The translations under genes were made by a program, and so were the position numbers. The notes under the pieces are model-generated. The model had not been told where the DNA came from and did not search any database. It saw only the letters and a list, made by a program, of their open reading frames with translations. DNA of 64,000 nucleotides, from NCBI GenBank assembly GCA_964615975.1, contig CAZTTH010000010.1, positions 1-64,000 on the forward strand, in the 5' to 3' direction. Source of the DNA: CAZTTH01 sp964615975 (lineage in GTDB: Bacteria; Verrucomicrobiota; Lentisphaeria; JABSQK01; JAJFLO01). Shown here piece after piece: positions 63,401 to 64,000 of the stretch; position 1 is the stretch's first letter, and every line of letters starts with the position of its first letter.

Positions 63401-64000
63401 CACTTCCATGGTTTGCTGCGATGTGGCATCTCCGTCATTGGCAATAATGGTAATGATGGCAGTGCCATTTTGATTGGGAGCTGGCCGCAGTGCGAGAACC
63501 CCCGTAGAGGCATCCGTAATGGTATCGTTAAAGTCTATTTTGATATTGGCAGTCGGGATCAGATTGGGTTGAGAAGTGGTCGCGGTTAAGACCAGAATCT
63601 GTGCATCTTCATTTTTTCCTCCGCCTTCATCAGCCGTAATGGTGATATTTTCCAATAGCCCGTCTTCCGGGATGGTTTGAGGCGGAATCGGCATGATCTC
63701 TGGCGGGTCATTGACTGGTTCAATCGTAACGGTAAAAGAATACAGCGAGGAGGAATTCCCGTCATTCACACTCATAGTGATGGTCGCGACACCCGCTTGG
63801 TTGGGCGCAGGAACAATCGTCAGGGTACCGCCAACAGCATCAGTTTCGCTATCGGTAAAATCAATAATAATATTCCCGGTAGGGATCAGTTCTTCATTTG
63901 AACTGACCGATTTCACGGTCAAAATCTGGATGTCCTCATCGCTGCCGCCGCCTTCGTCCACTTCGAAATACAAGGCGTTTATGGGTTTGTCCTCCGGGCT
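60479..64000 (-). CDS. giant secreted repeat protein (cadherin/Ig-like DEGGG repeats), C-terminal part
   Basis: At least 1173 residues, open across the right edge, so the 5' end and any signal peptide lie outside the window. It consists of about 10 tandem domains of 95-100 residues, each with an ED pair near the start, VDEGGGSDEDxQIL, ASSSNxxLIPxxNI, GGxLxIxPAxNxxGxAxIT and a VDDG-like strand; they resemble the tandem-95/cadherin-like repeats of large surface proteins and their acidic loops suggest calcium binding. One domain (about residues 835-930 of the part seen) is instead a VCBS/cadherin-tandem type (EDQVYTNGQLSGDDWDGD). It ends at LLPTGNK without a recognised anchor. Confidence 0.85.
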   Translation of the reverse strand, partial: SPEDKPINALYFEVDEGGGSDEDIQILTVKSVSSNEELIPTGNIIIDFTDSETDAVGGTLTIVPAPNQAGVATITMSVNDGNSSSLYSFTVTIEPVNDPPEIMPIPPQTIPEDGLLENITITADEGGGKNEDAQILVLTATTSQPNLIPTANIKIDFNDTITDASTGVLALRPAPNQNGTAIITIIANDGDATSQQTMEVTIAPVDDPPQIAKIPDQTGNEDMVLSSIAFIVDEGGASDEDVQIVTIKVSSSNQALIPDGNITINFNDSTGDATGGSLRIQPASQQNGNAFITLTVSDGHQEVQETFQVLIKAVNDPPILSDLADLSGDEDEALEPLDFKYSPGGGDDEAKQEVTIKAASANQALIPDKNLHIRFAADAPGSGVLQIAPNPNENGSAKITLTISDGSLTVNKSFTVSVAAQNDPPLLSPISDQTTNEDQPISAIAFTADEGGGSDEDSQILVLTAESSNTELVPSENIAINFQDDGKDATGGTISIFPRADHSGSSVITVTADDGNSQVSQSFRLQVNAVNDPPVLSVIDNLTVSEDGAITGIPFTVDEGGSSDENDQVLALTASSSNPSLIPIVGITLHFKEGSREPHTGSIDIIPATDQNGVAAITLTVSDGLASSKMVFNVNVIADNDAPVIAGLKDLTIREDTLLEGVAFTVDEGGGSDEDHQIVTLSVSSSNTALVTDDNIHIKFSDQTGDAERGILDLIPNRDRNGVTTITITANDGAKSTQQQFLLTVTPVNDAPIWSAIDDQTIREDGIINNLAFTVDEGGGDDEDRQILRLAAASSNQALIPDQNIRMEFVDDERDAGSGLVTIRPAPNAYGKALITLTADDGASTSVITFNVMVQPVDDAPIAVSEEIKLEEDQVYTNGQLSGDDWDGDTLTYILSIPPEHGKVTNLNPDKGTYEYHPDTDYNGLDRFSFKVNDGISDSNIATIAIEILPVEDHPTIIPIADQSTDEDHPLLGVKLNVDEGGGSDEDTQILQIYAETSNPGLIPVEQIHINFSDGINDARPGSLDLYPAPNRSGVAKITITVDDGKNKISSSFMITVNPVNDLPTISVIANQNTDENGKVENIPFEVDEGGGEDEDQQHLTITVASSNQNLVAVSNINIHFEDGDGDATGGTIDIFPAINEYGTATITITVSDGAATASRSFLVTKLLPTGNK

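Noticed and set aside
63098..63589. Long open frame on the plus strand opposite the giant repeat gene
   Set aside because: It is the antisense shadow of the repeat codons; several similar open frames recur in step with the repeats.

Overview
The window looks like the chromosome of a Gram-negative-type bacterium, about 40-48% GC by eye. It has an MlaE/F/D-type lipid transporter, an outer-membrane secretin, class B penicillin-binding protein 2, and GatCAB for tRNA-dependent amidation. Several gene types recall the PVC superphylum, most likely Lentisphaerae or Verrucomicrobia relatives: a DUF1573 protein, a periplasmic thioredoxin-like protein with a DWCGWC motif, a sodium:solute symporter with a large loop insertion, and tandem DEGGG-type repeats in a giant surface protein. 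This placement is inference from gene style; no rRNA lies in the window. A run of 100 Ns at 6088-6187 marks a scaffold join.

Layout. 1-6000 holds small enzymes (DinB-like, CutA, two HAD phosphatases overlapping tail to tail, a GNAT acetyltransferase, a stand-alone AICAR formyltransferase, a glyoxalase II-like hydrolase). 6039-6279 carries the initiator tRNA and its terminator around the assembly gap. 6496-9629 is enolase, an acidic unknown protein and a cell-wall amidase on the minus strand. 10022-13171 is ribBA-ribH-nusB-ftsY. 13306-21754 has a receiver-less sigma-54 activator, a DinG helicase, an AT-hook/HTH protein, a degenerate tyrosine recombinase, a LexA-type winged helix, SerS and an RNase Z-like hydrolase. 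22155-27105 is an ECF sigma/anti-sigma pair and gatCAB. 27396-34919 holds a FIST sensor, a hybrid histidine kinase whose receiver lacks its aspartate, the mlaEFD operon, DUF1573 and GAF proteins. 35049-43763 has a DHH phosphoesterase, a CPA2 antiporter, the thioredoxin-like protein, aspartate carbamoyltransferase, a Nudix hydrolase and the mreD-PBP2 pair.

44029-51395 is a type II secretion/type IV pilus-like operon: a PilM-PilN (GspL-like) fusion, then PilO, GspC, GspD and GspE analogues. No GspF or pseudopilin genes follow in this window. 51432-59478 is a sugar-nucleotide epimerase and an ion/solute transport block (SSS, CorA, Kup, AI-2E family). 59581-64000 pairs a Cas4/RecB-like iron-sulfur nuclease with the 3' end of a giant repeat protein that runs off the right edge.

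Most of the window is ordinary core metabolism and envelope function. The least explained parts are the 16.7-19.4 kb cluster of three DNA-binding proteins, one of them a recombinase lacking catalytic residues; the FIST/hybrid kinase pair with a pseudo-receiver; the atypical initiator tRNA; and the giant adhesin-like gene with a nuclease gene directly behind it. I did not find a clear defence island, CRISPR array, prophage or insertion sequence.
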